A DNA stretch of 64,000 nt, from NCBI RefSeq assembly GCF_017068455.1, contig NZ_CP070608.1:2399488-2463487 (forward strand), given 5' to 3'. Positions 8,794-17,379 of the stretch are shown here, piece by piece. A program made the position numbers and the translations under genes. This stretch comes from Fulvivirga lutea (GTDB lineage: Bacteria; Bacteroidota; Bacteroidia; Cytophagales; Cyclobacteriaceae). The notes below the pieces were generated by a model. That model was not told the DNA's origin and did no database searches. It was given only the letters and a program-made list of their open reading frames with translations. Within the stretch, counting starts at the first letter, position 1, and the number at the start of each line of letters is the position of its first letter.

Positions 8794-10158
8794 ATGAGCG
8801 TCAAATCAATCAATCCCGCAACAGATCAAGTCATAAAGGAATATAAGGAACATACTTCCAAAGAGGTAAAGGAATATATTTCCAAGAGCCATTTGGCTTA
8901 TGAAAGCTGGCGCAAGGTTTCGTATTCTGAGCGTGCCCTATGCTTAGTAAAAGCTGCAGAAATTTTAAGAAAGCGTAAGTCAGATTATGCCCAATTAATG
9001 GCATCTGAAATGGGAAAGGTGCTCAAGGATGGCGAAAGTGAAATTGAAAAGTGTGCCTGGGTTTGTGAATATTATGCAGAACAAGGGGAGGAAATGCTTT
9101 CGGATCTTCATGTTGAATCAGACGCTACCGAGAGCCTAGTATCATATCAACCATTGGGGGTTGTTTTGGCAGTAATGCCTTGGAATTTTCCGTTTTGGCA
9201 GGTATTTAGATTTCTGGCTCCGGCTTTAATGGCGGGCAACGGAGCGGTATTAAAACATGCTTCAAATGTAACTGGCTGTGCCTTGGCTATAGAAGATGTA
9301 ATAACTGATGCTGGTTTCCCTAAAGACTTATTTAAAACTCTCATCATCAATTCAGATCAGGTTGAATCCATCATAAGCAATGAACATGTTCAGGCAGTTA
9401 CTTTAACAGGTAGCACACCTGCGGGTAAATCGGTAGCATCTATAGCAGGTAAGCATATTAAGAAATCGGTGTTAGAATTAGGTGGCAGCGATCCTTATAT
9501 AGTGCTCGAAGATGCGGACATTGAACTAGCGGCTAAGACATGCGTAACCAGTAGATTGATAAATAATGGCCAAAGCTGCATTGCAGCCAAGCGGTTCATA
9601 GTAGTGAGTAGCATCAAAGAGGAGTTCGAAAAACAGGTAGTTTCTAATATGAAACAATACACTTTTGGCGATCCATTTAATGATGTAGATCTGGGAACAA
9701 TGGCGAGAAAAGATTTGCGGGATGAACTACATGACCAGGTAGTTAAAAGTATTGAAATGGGAGCCACTTTATTAATGGGTGGGGAGCTAAAAGATGGTAA
9801 AGGAGCATATTATGCACCAACAGTATTAACAGATGTGAAATGGGGTTCACCTGCATATCACGAAGAGCTTTTCGGGCCAGTGGCCAGTATTATTGAAGCC
9901 AGTAGCGAAAAAGAGGCCATTAGTATTGCCAATGATAGTTTCTTTGGACTTGGCGCAGCTGTTTTTACAAAAAATGTTGAGAGAGGGAAAAAAATTGCCA
10001 GAGAAGAAATTCAATCGGGCAGTTGCTTTGTCAACGATTTTGTAAAATCTGACCCTCGACTACCATTTGGAGGTATAAAAGGCAGTGGGTTTGGCAGGGA
10101 GTTAGGCCCTTTCGGAATTAAGGAATTCGTAAATATTAAAACGGTTTACATTAAGTAG
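8794..10158 (+). CDS. NAD(P)-dependent aldehyde dehydrogenase, succinate-semialdehyde type
   Basis: 454 residues with the ALDH catalytic set: Asn131 in MPWNFPFW, Glu228 in LELGGSDP, and nucleophile Cys262 in NNGQSCIAAKR. It oxidises an aldehyde to the acid via a thiohemiacetal with NAD(P)+ (family knowledge). The overall length and the GQSCIA/ELGGSDP signature best match the short succinate-semialdehyde dehydrogenase (GabD/Sad) group. No GABA transaminase is nearby, so the physiological substrate is open. The start lies 4 bp behind the preceding stop, and the stop abuts a convergent small gene. Confidence 0.85.
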   Translation: MSVKSINPATDQVIKEYKEHTSKEVKEYISKSHLAYESWRKVSYSERALCLVKAAEILRKRKSDYAQLMASEMGKVLKDGESEIEKCAWVCEYYAEQGEEMLSDLHVESDATESLVSYQPLGVVLAVMPWNFPFWQVFRFLAPALMAGNGAVLKHASNVTGCALAIEDVITDAGFPKDLFKTLIINSDQVESIISNEHVQAVTLTGSTPAGKSVASIAGKHIKKSVLELGGSDPYIVLEDADIELAAKTCVTSRLINNGQSCIAAKRFIVVSSIKEEFEKQVVSNMKQYTFGDPFNDVDLGTMARKDLRDELHDQVVKSIEMGATLLMGGELKDGKGAYYAPTVLTDVKWGSPAYHEELFGPVASIIEASSEKEAISIANDSFFGLGAAVFTKNVERGKKIAREEIQSGSCFVNDFVKSDPRLPFGGIKGSGFGRELGPFGIKEFVNIKTVYIK

Positions 10159-10353
10159 TTAGGCGTTATCTAACATCACCTTGACCGTGCGTAATTTTTC
10201 AATGACCTCATCAGGGTAATCGCTCCTGTATTTTTTTGTGTAATTAATGGCCTTTTCCACTTCTCCTGCGCTGTAAGGTATGGAGTTTACTTTACCTTCG
10301 TAATAGTCTTCTATCCAATTAATAACCTTCACATTTTTATTTACAAAGAACAT
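10159..10353 (-). CDS. Small conserved-looking protein of unknown function
   Basis: A 64-residue soluble, charged protein starting MFFVNKNVKV and ending VMLDNA. It has a good ATG. Its stop codon is directly adjacent to the stop of the convergent dehydrogenase. The composition (Lys/Glu/Tyr-rich, predicted helical) is that of a real protein, and no antisense gene explains the frame. No domain recognised. Confidence 0.55.
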   Translation of the reverse strand: MFFVNKNVKVINWIEDYYEGKVNSIPYSAGEVEKAINYTKKYRSDYPDEVIEKLRTVKVMLDNA

Positions 10354-10416
10354 GTCTTTTTTAAGATGAAACTTATCTCAAAAATTAGATCAGTACAATA
10401 CCCATTATTAGGTATT

Positions 10417-11598
10417 TTACATCATATCAATGTGTTTTTTGAATAAAATGGCGGCTGAATCCAGCAAGTGCAATCGGTATTGCAGAACTTCGGTGTGTTC
10501 TTCTCCAATTAATTCATAGACTTCTGCAGGATACCTTTGCGTGAAAGTTGAATGAACTAATGAATCACTCAATGTCTCTTTGATCAACTGTGATGAAGTT
10601 AAAAAGTAGTCTTGCGGCAAATTCTTTAAGAATACAGAATCCAAGTCATTCGTTTTCTTAGCTATGCTAAAAATGCTTTCTCCTTTTCTAAATGATTTAA
10701 ACTTGTTGGTAACTGAAACTACCAATTTATTCACCAATCCATCATCAAATCGGCAGAAAGCCATGTCTCTGTCAATGGGAAAAGGCTTAATAGATTGAGT
10801 TATGGAATCGTGCTCTAAAACCCATTTCCATTGCCCACCATGTCTGTCCCAATCGCTAATTAATAGGTCGAATAATCTGCACTTTAAAAAAGCCAGAGTA
10901 TCAAATGCATAGTTATTTTCTCTGCTGCTGAGCAACTCAAAGAGCTCTTCCGTGTTTAATATATCCTTTGGGTTATTAAACCTGGGTTTGTTTTTCCATT
11001 TTGATCCTGGTTCTTCTTCAAAAACAACAGCTTTTCCGGCAAGAAAATGATTGATGCTATCATGAAATTGAATGTTGTAAGGAACATACGCCACTTTTGG
11101 TGATGTATGATAAATTCCTAAAGCTTCAGAAAACCCTGCTACTACCTCTGAACCAAAAGGATTTAACGCTGAAGTTTGATCACGTAATAATAGTCTTAAT
11201 GCAGAAGGGTAGAGCCATTGGGGCAATACTTTAGCCTGATCTTTATCCAATGTGCGCAGGGTGAAACTTCGTTTGTCACTATCGCGAACCTCAATGCTGG
11301 TTGTTTGCATGCCGCCACCCACTTTATGAAATTGAAAGGTATCTAATTCATGAAGAACTGGCAGTAACACTTGGGTGCTCCATACTTCCCTATAATGACT
11401 TCCAAACAAAGTATTGACTAACCAACCTCTATCATAAAAATCACTCGCATTGATTTTAGTATATGACGTAGTGTCCTGTAAGTTTAATTCTTGTGCCTCT
11501 TCTAAATGGTGTGTGGAGGAGAAATGCTGCCTTTCTCTAAAATTGATAATATTGGGCAATCCATAAAACAAAAACAGCATCACACCCACTATCCACAA
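10417..11598 (-). CDS. Membrane-anchored HipA/FAM20-like kinase-fold protein (putative)
   Basis: About 393 residues. An N-terminal hydrophobic anchor precedes a domain with kinase-like landmarks in the right order. These are a glycine-rich turn followed by a strand with a basic residue (KVGGGMQTTS ... FTLRTLDKD), a catalytic-loop candidate LISDWDRHGGQW, and a metal-binding candidate PIDRDMAF. HipA, CotH and FAM20 kinases share DxDRHxxx plus a downstream Asp (family knowledge); kinase activity here is inference. No ATG exists at the N-terminus: the first usable codon is TTG at 11598. A lysine-rich stretch (TKKK) is encoded just upstream in the same frame, back to the stop of the methyltransferase gene. 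The real start may therefore be a non-ATG codon slightly upstream. Confidence 0.6.
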   Translation of the reverse strand: MWIVGVMLFLFYGLPNIINFRERQHFSSTHHLEEAQELNLQDTTSYTKINASDFYDRGWLVNTLFGSHYREVWSTQVLLPVLHELDTFQFHKVGGGMQTTSIEVRDSDKRSFTLRTLDKDQAKVLPQWLYPSALRLLLRDQTSALNPFGSEVVAGFSEALGIYHTSPKVAYVPYNIQFHDSINHFLAGKAVVFEEEPGSKWKNKPRFNNPKDILNTEELFELLSSRENNYAFDTLAFLKCRLFDLLISDWDRHGGQWKWVLEHDSITQSIKPFPIDRDMAFCRFDDGLVNKLVVSVTNKFKSFRKGESIFSIAKKTNDLDSVFLKNLPQDYFLTSSQLIKETLSDSLVHSTFTQRYPAEVYELIGEEHTEVLQYRLHLLDSAAILFKKHIDMM

Positions 11599-11622
11599 TA
11601 TTTTCTTTTTTGTGCCGATGCT

Positions 11623-12402
11623 CTAAAAAGTTAAAATGTGATTTTGTTTTCTTATTTCAGGATCAACGAATATCAACCCAAACTGGAATAAATCAATGCT
11701 AAGCGTTACCTCGAAATCGTCTTTTATATCCTTCCAGGCCTTTTCCATTTCAGCATTTCTGTGAATGTCATCAAATACCAAACACGCCTTATCCTTACAT
11801 TTCTTTCGAATTAGCTTAAAATAGTTCATCGTAGCCTCATAGGTGTGGTTGGCATCAAAATAAACCATATCAATACCTGAGGCCTGCTGTAAATATTTGG
11901 GAAGGGTATCATTAATATCTCCTTCAATAGTAGATACATTATTTCGCTTATTACCTTCAAATACAGCCTGAGCAATAGCTACCAGAGACGGATTACCTTC
12001 AAAGGTTGTTACTTTTCTAGATGCTTCGCAGCTTAGGTAGAGTGTGTTAATGCCTAAAGAAGTGCCTAGCTCCACAATGTTTTTTGCTTCCAAATAATCT
12101 GCTAGCCGATCTAAAAAATGGCAGTATTTTCTTTTAGTGATTCCCTGCGAAGCTATGGTTGATATTTTATTCGAACCTTTAAGTGTTGACTTAGAACCTA
12201 GATCTGTCAGTTCAATTTCTTTGTCACTATTCAAAAATTGGGTTCGCACTTGTTCGATTTTTTCATAGCAGCTTTTCGCTAATGGCTTTTTCTTAATTAC
12301 CTTTTGATATAAATCATAGACAAATGGGCTATGCAATGAGTGCTCATTTTCCTCGTTAAGCCAATAGGAGATTAGACTTTTGAATTGGTGTAGGAAAGAC
12401 AA
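11623..12402 (-). CDS. Class I SAM-dependent methyltransferase
   Basis: 259 residues with a Rossmann methyltransferase core. Motif I is NIVELGTSLGINT (about 109-121), the acidic end of strand 2 is VTTFEGNP, motif post-II is STIEGDINDTL, and motif IV is IDMVYFDANHTYE. The late motif LVFDDIHRN resembles O-methyltransferase-type enzymes. The first 90 residues are a family-specific helical cap. The substrate is unknown. It lies 9 bp downstream of apaG and 24 bp upstream of the kinase-like gene, so the three are probably one transcript. Confidence 0.82.
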   Translation of the reverse strand: MSFLHQFKSLISYWLNEENEHSLHSPFVYDLYQKVIKKKPLAKSCYEKIEQVRTQFLNSDKEIELTDLGSKSTLKGSNKISTIASQGITKRKYCHFLDRLADYLEAKNIVELGTSLGINTLYLSCEASRKVTTFEGNPSLVAIAQAVFEGNKRNNVSTIEGDINDTLPKYLQQASGIDMVYFDANHTYEATMNYFKLIRKKCKDKACLVFDDIHRNAEMEKAWKDIKDDFEVTLSIDLFQFGLIFVDPEIRKQNHILTF

Positions 12403-12411
12403 TTTCAGAAA

Positions 12412-12798
12412 TTAATTCAGTTTAAAAGGAGCCACCATAGTAAATTGAGGTATTGCAACACTAAAGCGGTTGCCATCAACAAGTTTTTCCATAAGAAATT
12501 CCCCTTTCATTTTACCGATGCCCGATTTAAGGTTACAACCCGAAACATATTGATGATATTGACCGGGCTCTAAAATAGGCTGCTGACCAACTACTCCTTC
12601 ACCTTCCACTTCGCGCATAGTGAGGGCTGCATCGTAGATTTCCCATTTTCTTCGAAGCAATTGTAGTGTGCTATCACTTTGGTTTTCAATTGTTACACGA
12701 TAGGTGAAAACATAATGGTACTGGCTCGGGCTTGAGTAAGCCGGCTGATATTCAGTTTCTACACTGACTTTTACGCCTGCAGTAATTTCAGTAACCAT
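12412..12798 (-). CDS. apaG: ApaG domain protein
   Basis: Translation from the ATG at 12798 gives 128 residues, the usual ApaG length; an ATG-like extension to 12813 adds only five residues. The sequence is the ApaG beta-sandwich: VSVETEYQPAYSSP near the start, VFTYRVTIEN, LLRRKWEIYD, and GEGVVGQQPILEPG. The end matches the conserved MKGEF and FSVAIPQFTM region. Family members are linked to diadenosine-tetraphosphate metabolism or divalent-cation resistance, but the biochemical role is unsettled. Confidence 0.92.
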   Translation of the reverse strand: MVTEITAGVKVSVETEYQPAYSSPSQYHYVFTYRVTIENQSDSTLQLLRRKWEIYDAALTMREVEGEGVVGQQPILEPGQYHQYVSGCNLKSGIGKMKGEFLMEKLVDGNRFSVAIPQFTMVAPFKLN

Positions 12799-12880
12799 TT
12801 TCTTTATTAACAATTGTAAAACACCTCAATTTATCGATTAGTTTTAAATTTAATTCTAAAATATTGGAATAGTAAAGAAT

Positions 12881-13543
12881 ATGGAAGTAAAAATTGAGAG
12901 CTCTTGGAAAGAAAAGTTGAATAATGAATTTGAAAAAGAGTATTTCAAAAGTCTTGCACAGTTCGTTAAATCCGAATATCAGAACCATACAGTGTATCCA
13001 CCCGGTAAGCTTATTTTCAACGCTTTTGATCATTGCAGCTTTGATAATACCCGAGTAGTAATAATTGGACAAGACCCTTACCATGGCCCGGGACAGGCCA
13101 ATGGCTTATGTTTTTCAGTGGCCGATGGTATACGGAAACCACCTTCTTTGCTTAATATTTTTAAAGAGCTAAAATCAGACTTGGGCATTGATATCAGGGA
13201 ATCAGGGAATCTGGAACGATGGGCCGAGCAAGGAGTGCTGTTACTCAATGCAACACTGACCGTGCGTGCAAATACAGCTGGTTCTCATCAAAAGAAGGGC
13301 TGGGAAGAGTTTACTGATGCAGTTATAAGAACTGTTTCGGAGGAAAAAGAAAATGTTGTTTTCATTCTATGGGGTGCTTATGCCCAAAAGAAAGGAGAAA
13401 TCATCGATGCCAGTAAGCACTTTGTTATCAAATCGGCTCATCCATCACCATTTGCAGCGGACAGAGGCTTTTTTGGAAGCAGACCATTTAGCCGAGCGAA
13501 TGAGTATTTGAAGGATAATGGGAAGGAACTGGTGAGGTGGTAG
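12881..13543 (+). CDS. ung: Uracil-DNA glycosylase, family 1
   Basis: 220 residues, standard length. The water-activating motif GQDPYHGPGQANG carries Asp65. The uracil-binding segment LLLNATLTVR and the Leu-loop motif SAHPSPFAADRGFFGSRPFS are intact. It removes uracil from DNA to start base-excision repair (established for the family). The gene is divergent from apaG, with an AT-rich 82-bp gap that must hold both promoters. Confidence 0.97.
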   Translation: MEVKIESSWKEKLNNEFEKEYFKSLAQFVKSEYQNHTVYPPGKLIFNAFDHCSFDNTRVVIIGQDPYHGPGQANGLCFSVADGIRKPPSLLNIFKELKSDLGIDIRESGNLERWAEQGVLLLNATLTVRANTAGSHQKKGWEEFTDAVIRTVSEEKENVVFILWGAYAQKKGEIIDASKHFVIKSAHPSPFAADRGFFGSRPFSRANEYLKDNGKELVRW

Positions 13544-13550
13544 ATTATTG

Positions 13551-13638
13551 TTCAAAGTTCTATGTTCGATGTTTATTGCTTAAAAATAGGCACATTAAAC
13601 TTCGAACATAAAACGTAGAACTTTAAACATTGAACTAA
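13551..13638. repeat. Imperfect inverted intergenic repeat between ung and lepB
   Basis: The left arm (GTTCAAAGTTCTATGTTCGA from 13551) is complementary with mismatches to the right arm, which ends AACTTTAAACATTGAACTAA. The right arm shares an exact run CTTTAAACATTGAACTAA with a repeat in the trpB-trpA gap at 56797, so this is a dispersed family. It lies between convergent genes and could act as a bidirectional terminator. Confidence 0.6.
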
Positions 13639-13640
13639 TG

Positions 13641-15101
13641 CTACTCAATCAAATTAAAAAATCTCGTCCATCTTACTTTGTTGAAGAAACTCTTATTAGC
13701 ATCTAATGAAAGCCATATAAAGAAGCCTTTTCCTACAATGTGGTCTTCAGGCACAAAGCCCCAGTAACGGGAATCAAGAGAATTATGGCGGTTATCACCC
13801 ATCATAAAGTAGTAATTCTGGTTAAAGGTGTATTCAGTTACTTCCTGGCCATCAATAAATAATTTCCCATCTCTAATCACAGCATTTTCAGTGTGATCAT
13901 AGAGAGTAATGGCATCGCCATAAGTAGCGAGTGTAATTTTGTTGATAGGAATAGTCATTCCTTCTGCAGGCATTACGATAGGTCCATACCAATCAGCATT
14001 CCATGGGAATAGCTCAGGGTCATTTGGAAATATTCCATTATCCAACTCACCTTCATTGTATGGTTCAAATCGCTTAAATGGATTGTTAGATGCCGCTCTT
14101 ATTTCTTTCACATATGATTCCTTACTTAGTCCTTCAACCTGCTCACTTGTTAAATACAATAGTTGTACTGGTGGGTCATTTGATAGCAGCTGAATTTCAG
14201 GGATATCAAACTTATCCAATACACGCTGGCTCAATACATTCGTTGAAAACACAAGATAGGAGTACTGCATTTGGTCAGGGTTTTCAATTGCACTGCCATT
14301 AATAAATATCTGCTTGTCTTCAATTTTCAAAGTATCACCGGGTAAACCCACGCATCTTTTAATGTAGTTGGTTTTGAGGTCAATTGGATAGTCAATACCC
14401 TCATTCAAGTGAATTGGAGGGATATTAAAAACCACCACGTCATTTTGTTTCACGTCTGTAAATCCTGGTAGTCGGTATTGTGGCAATTGGATCCAATCCA
14501 CATACGAAGGAATATCCGTTAACCAGATTTTCTGATGCGTTAAAGGTACTTGTAATGGTGTTTTAGGTGTTCTAGTACCGTAGTGGAATTTACTTACGAA
14601 TAGAAAATCACCAACCAATAGCGATTTCTCCATAGATGGAGTAGGGATGGTGAAAGCCTCCATAACTAGCCACCTGATAAGTGTAGCTGCAACCACTGCA
14701 AAAGTTATTGCTTCTACCCATTCTCTAGATTTAGATTTTTTTTGTTCTGGCAACGTATCAAGTTGTCCTATATATTTAACATTCTTATCGAAAGCCATAT
14801 ATGGCATATAGATAAAGCCAGCAACAATCATTAAGAAATGAGATTTGAGACTTGTTTTTCCAAAACAGTTGGCTAAATCAATATGTATTCCTGCAGCTAC
14901 AAATACGTTAACAATTGGTATGAAAATATAAAAAATCCACCACCAAGGTCTGCCTATTATTTGTAAATGCACATAATAGTTGTAGAATGGTATTAATGAT
15001 TTCCAGCCTTCTACTCCTGCTTTTTCGAATAATTTATAATATCCAACTGCTGCGCTTATAATTATTGGAGCAAAAATTACTGAGAGTATAATTGTGTTCA
15101 T
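13641..15101 (-). CDS. lepB: Signal peptidase I with extra N-terminal membrane domain
   Basis: 486 residues, nearly twice the length of a minimal signal peptidase I. Residues 1-105 form an added hydrophobic domain of several helices (DUF5684-like, common in Bacteroidota). A peptidase anchor helix follows at about 128-147. The catalytic Ser156 is in PTPSMEKS, the general base Lys248 is in NYIKRCVGLPGD, and the last conserved box is MGDNRHNSLDSRYWG (434-448). A long insertion separates the Lys box from the last box. It cleaves signal peptides of exported proteins, presumably including the T9SS cargoes in this window. It is the last gene of the parA-parB-DUF5683-dapB-lepB series. Confidence 0.95.
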   Translation of the reverse strand: MNTIILSVIFAPIIISAAVGYYKLFEKAGVEGWKSLIPFYNYYVHLQIIGRPWWWIFYIFIPIVNVFVAAGIHIDLANCFGKTSLKSHFLMIVAGFIYMPYMAFDKNVKYIGQLDTLPEQKKSKSREWVEAITFAVVAATLIRWLVMEAFTIPTPSMEKSLLVGDFLFVSKFHYGTRTPKTPLQVPLTHQKIWLTDIPSYVDWIQLPQYRLPGFTDVKQNDVVVFNIPPIHLNEGIDYPIDLKTNYIKRCVGLPGDTLKIEDKQIFINGSAIENPDQMQYSYLVFSTNVLSQRVLDKFDIPEIQLLSNDPPVQLLYLTSEQVEGLSKESYVKEIRAASNNPFKRFEPYNEGELDNGIFPNDPELFPWNADWYGPIVMPAEGMTIPINKITLATYGDAITLYDHTENAVIRDGKLFIDGQEVTEYTFNQNYYFMMGDNRHNSLDSRYWGFVPEDHIVGKGFFIWLSLDANKSFFNKVRWTRFFNLIE

Positions 15102-15148
15102 ATATTGTCAATTTTACCACTAGTATGACTAAAAGTGATTTTATTACA

Positions 15149-15874
15149 TCAATTGTTAATTTTTAAATCTTTTAGAAAATCAGCCATGCTCAGCACACCT
15201 TTTTTATCCTGTAGCCATTCAGCAACTAATACTGCTCCCATGGCAAATCCTTTTCTGGAGTGTGCTGTATGAGTAATTTCAATATCATCGATCTCAGAAG
15301 CGTATTTGATGGTATGCGTGCCTGGAGCCGGATCTTCTCGAACAGCCTCAATAGGTATTATTTCATTCGATTTCTCTTCTAGCGACCAATTTTTGTAGTC
15401 ACTTTTCTCTATAATACCTTCAGCAAGAGTAATAGCCGTACCACTAGGTGCATCTTTCTTCTGAGTATGATGAATTTCTTTGATAGATGCTTTGTATTGT
15501 TTTTGAGTGCTCATCAACTCTGCCAGTTGCTTATTCAGTTGGAAGAATAAATTCACTCCAATACTGTAATTAGAAGCATAAAAAAATGTACTTCCCTTTT
15601 CTTTCGTTAAGGTTTCAATTTCTTTCTTTTTATCTAACCATCCGGTAGTTCCACTCAATACGGGAATGTTGTTATTTACGCAATATTGCAGGTTTTTAAA
15701 GGCCGAATCAGGTTCGGAAAATTCTATGGCTACATCAGTATTAGTAGAGTTGTAGTTCGATAAATCAGATGCGTTTGTCTTTGATATTTTACCAACGATT
15801 GTATGGTTTCTTTCTACAGCTAGGGCTTCAATTTCTTTGCCCATCTTTCCATAGCCAATAAGGAGAATGTCCAT
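15149..15874 (-). CDS. dapB: 4-hydroxy-tetrahydrodipicolinate reductase
   Basis: 241 residues. An N-terminal nucleotide-binding fold begins ILLIGYGKMGKEIE. The substrate site carries EIHHTQKKDAPSGTA with the conserved His-His and Lys. The C-terminal box is HSRKGFAMGAVLVAEWL. It makes tetrahydrodipicolinate in the lysine/diaminopimelate pathway with NAD(P)H (established). The start overlaps the stop of the upstream DUF5683 gene by one base. Confidence 0.95.
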   Translation of the reverse strand: MDILLIGYGKMGKEIEALAVERNHTIVGKISKTNASDLSNYNSTNTDVAIEFSEPDSAFKNLQYCVNNNIPVLSGTTGWLDKKKEIETLTKEKGSTFFYASNYSIGVNLFFQLNKQLAELMSTQKQYKASIKEIHHTQKKDAPSGTAITLAEGIIEKSDYKNWSLEEKSNEIIPIEAVREDPAPGTHTIKYASEIDDIEITHTAHSRKGFAMGAVLVAEWLQDKKGVLSMADFLKDLKINN

Positions 15875-16485
15875 TAGAATTTGAATTTAAGGCTCAGTCC
15901 CGTATTAAAACTATTTCGGGAGAATTGATTTCTTTCGAGCATTGGGTCAACCGAAACTCGCAATTCCGGGTTAAGCTCAAACTCCTTTAAGTGCGCATCT
16001 ATATGAGCATCCAGAATTTGAAGCAAATAGAAAATGCCAGTTAGTATCATGTAATAATCTCTTTCTCTTCTCGCTTTGTCAATAGCTGATCTCAACTGAG
16101 CCTCATTGGCACCTGATGGGGGAGTGAAATTATCATCCTGTAAAAGTTGAAATAACTGACCTCTGAAATCAGTGTACTCATTGTGATAAAAATTGGCAGT
16201 TGCTCCAAAGAAAATCAGACCACCATATACAATCGGTAGCTTCCAGTATTTCTTGTTATAGATTTGTCCGCCACCAGGGAAAATAGCTGAATATAATGAA
16301 GCTTTACGCGGAACAAACTTATCTGCATAGGTCTCTATTTCTTCAATGTTTATTTCCTTATCACTCTCAACAATAATCTCATCATCATTTCGGGAAGAAT
16401 CAGGATTAACCGATGGGGGAGTGAGCTGACCAAACGAGTCAATGATGGAAAATAGTATGAAAGTAAATAGAGCTAGAAACTTCAT
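15874..16485 (-). CDS. DUF5683 membrane protein
   Basis: 203 residues with a signal peptide (about 1-19), an acidic linker and the diagnostic segment SLYSAIFPGGGQIYNKKYWK. Hydrophobic helices follow at about 90-105 and 145-160. This family is typically found beside parB and dapB in Bacteroidota (family knowledge). It overlaps parB and dapB by one base on each side, so translation is coupled. Function unknown; an envelope role is plausible. Confidence 0.85.
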   Translation of the reverse strand: MKFLALFTFILFSIIDSFGQLTPPSVNPDSSRNDDEIIVESDKEINIEEIETYADKFVPRKASLYSAIFPGGGQIYNKKYWKLPIVYGGLIFFGATANFYHNEYTDFRGQLFQLLQDDNFTPPSGANEAQLRSAIDKARRERDYYMILTGIFYLLQILDAHIDAHLKEFELNPELRVSVDPMLERNQFSRNSFNTGLSLKFKF

Positions 16486-17369
16486 CAGACATCTAAAATC
16501 TCAAGAATTCGGTTTAAGTCATCAACGGAAACAAAAGGTATTTTGATTTCCCCTTTTTTACCATCCGATTTCACCTGAATTTTCGTGCCAAAGTGAGAGG
16601 TAAGTTTATGCTGAAGATTAATAATCTCTTTGCTGGTTTCCTGTGGCTCTTTTTGAGCTACTTTTTTTGTACTACCTTCTTGCCTTACTAGTTCTTCAAC
16701 CTTACGAACCGATAAATCCTGGCTTATGATCTTTTTGAAGATATCTAGCTGAATGCTCACATCTTCCACACCGATGAGTGCCCTGGCATGTCCCATTGAA
16801 ATTCGCTTGTCTCTAATAGCAGCTTGAATGTCCGGTGGGAGTTTAAGTAGTCTTAGGTAGTTGTTAACTGTAGTTCTGTTTTTACCAACTCTATCTCCTA
16901 ATTCTTCTTGTTTTAAATCACACTCTGTCAACAATCTTTGATAACTCAGTGCAATTTCAATGGCATTAAGGTTCTCTCTTTGTATGTTTTCGATGAGCGC
17001 CATTTCCAGCATCTGCTGGTCGTCAGCTGTACGTATATACGCAGGAACAGCTTCTAGTCCTGCAAGCTTTGATGCCTGAAATCTACGTTCACCAGAGATC
17101 AGCTGGTATTTGCCTTTACTTAATCTTCTGACAGTAATCGGCTGGATGATACCTTGCACTTTTATACTTTCGCTGAGCTCTTGTAAAGCTTCCTGATCGA
17201 AGTCCGTTCTCGGCTGAAATGGATTTACCTCAATTTCATCGAGCCTGATTTCATTAATAGAACCAATTTCATTGGGATCACCTGTTTTAATGGTTTTATC
17301 CATTGAGGGTGAATCATCAAGCAATGCTCCTAATCCTCTTCCTAACGCATTTTTTCTTTTTGCTGACAT
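16485..17369 (-). CDS. parB: Chromosome-partitioning protein ParB
   Basis: 294 residues. The basic N-terminus KRKNALGRGLGALLDD is typical. The CTPase/ParB-nuclease-like domain contains VNPFQPRTDFD, GERRFQASKLAG and ENIQRENLNAIE (box II and III type motifs). A helix-turn-helix region follows (LTECDLKQEELGDRVGKNRT). The C-terminus provides dimerisation. It binds parS sites and works with ParA in origin segregation (established). It lies 10 bp behind parA. Confidence 0.96.
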   Translation of the reverse strand: MSAKRKNALGRGLGALLDDSPSMDKTIKTGDPNEIGSINEIRLDEIEVNPFQPRTDFDQEALQELSESIKVQGIIQPITVRRLSKGKYQLISGERRFQASKLAGLEAVPAYIRTADDQQMLEMALIENIQRENLNAIEIALSYQRLLTECDLKQEELGDRVGKNRTTVNNYLRLLKLPPDIQAAIRDKRISMGHARALIGVEDVSIQLDIFKKIISQDLSVRKVEELVRQEGSTKKVAQKEPQETSKEIINLQHKLTSHFGTKIQVKSDGKKGEIKIPFVSVDDLNRILEILDV

Positions 17370-17379
17370 CTTTTAACTC

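Noticed and set aside
12788-13084. A 98-codon minus-strand frame across the apaG-ung gap
   Set aside because: It is mostly antisense to the well-supported ung gene, with low-complexity Phe/Leu/Ile content from the AT-rich gap.
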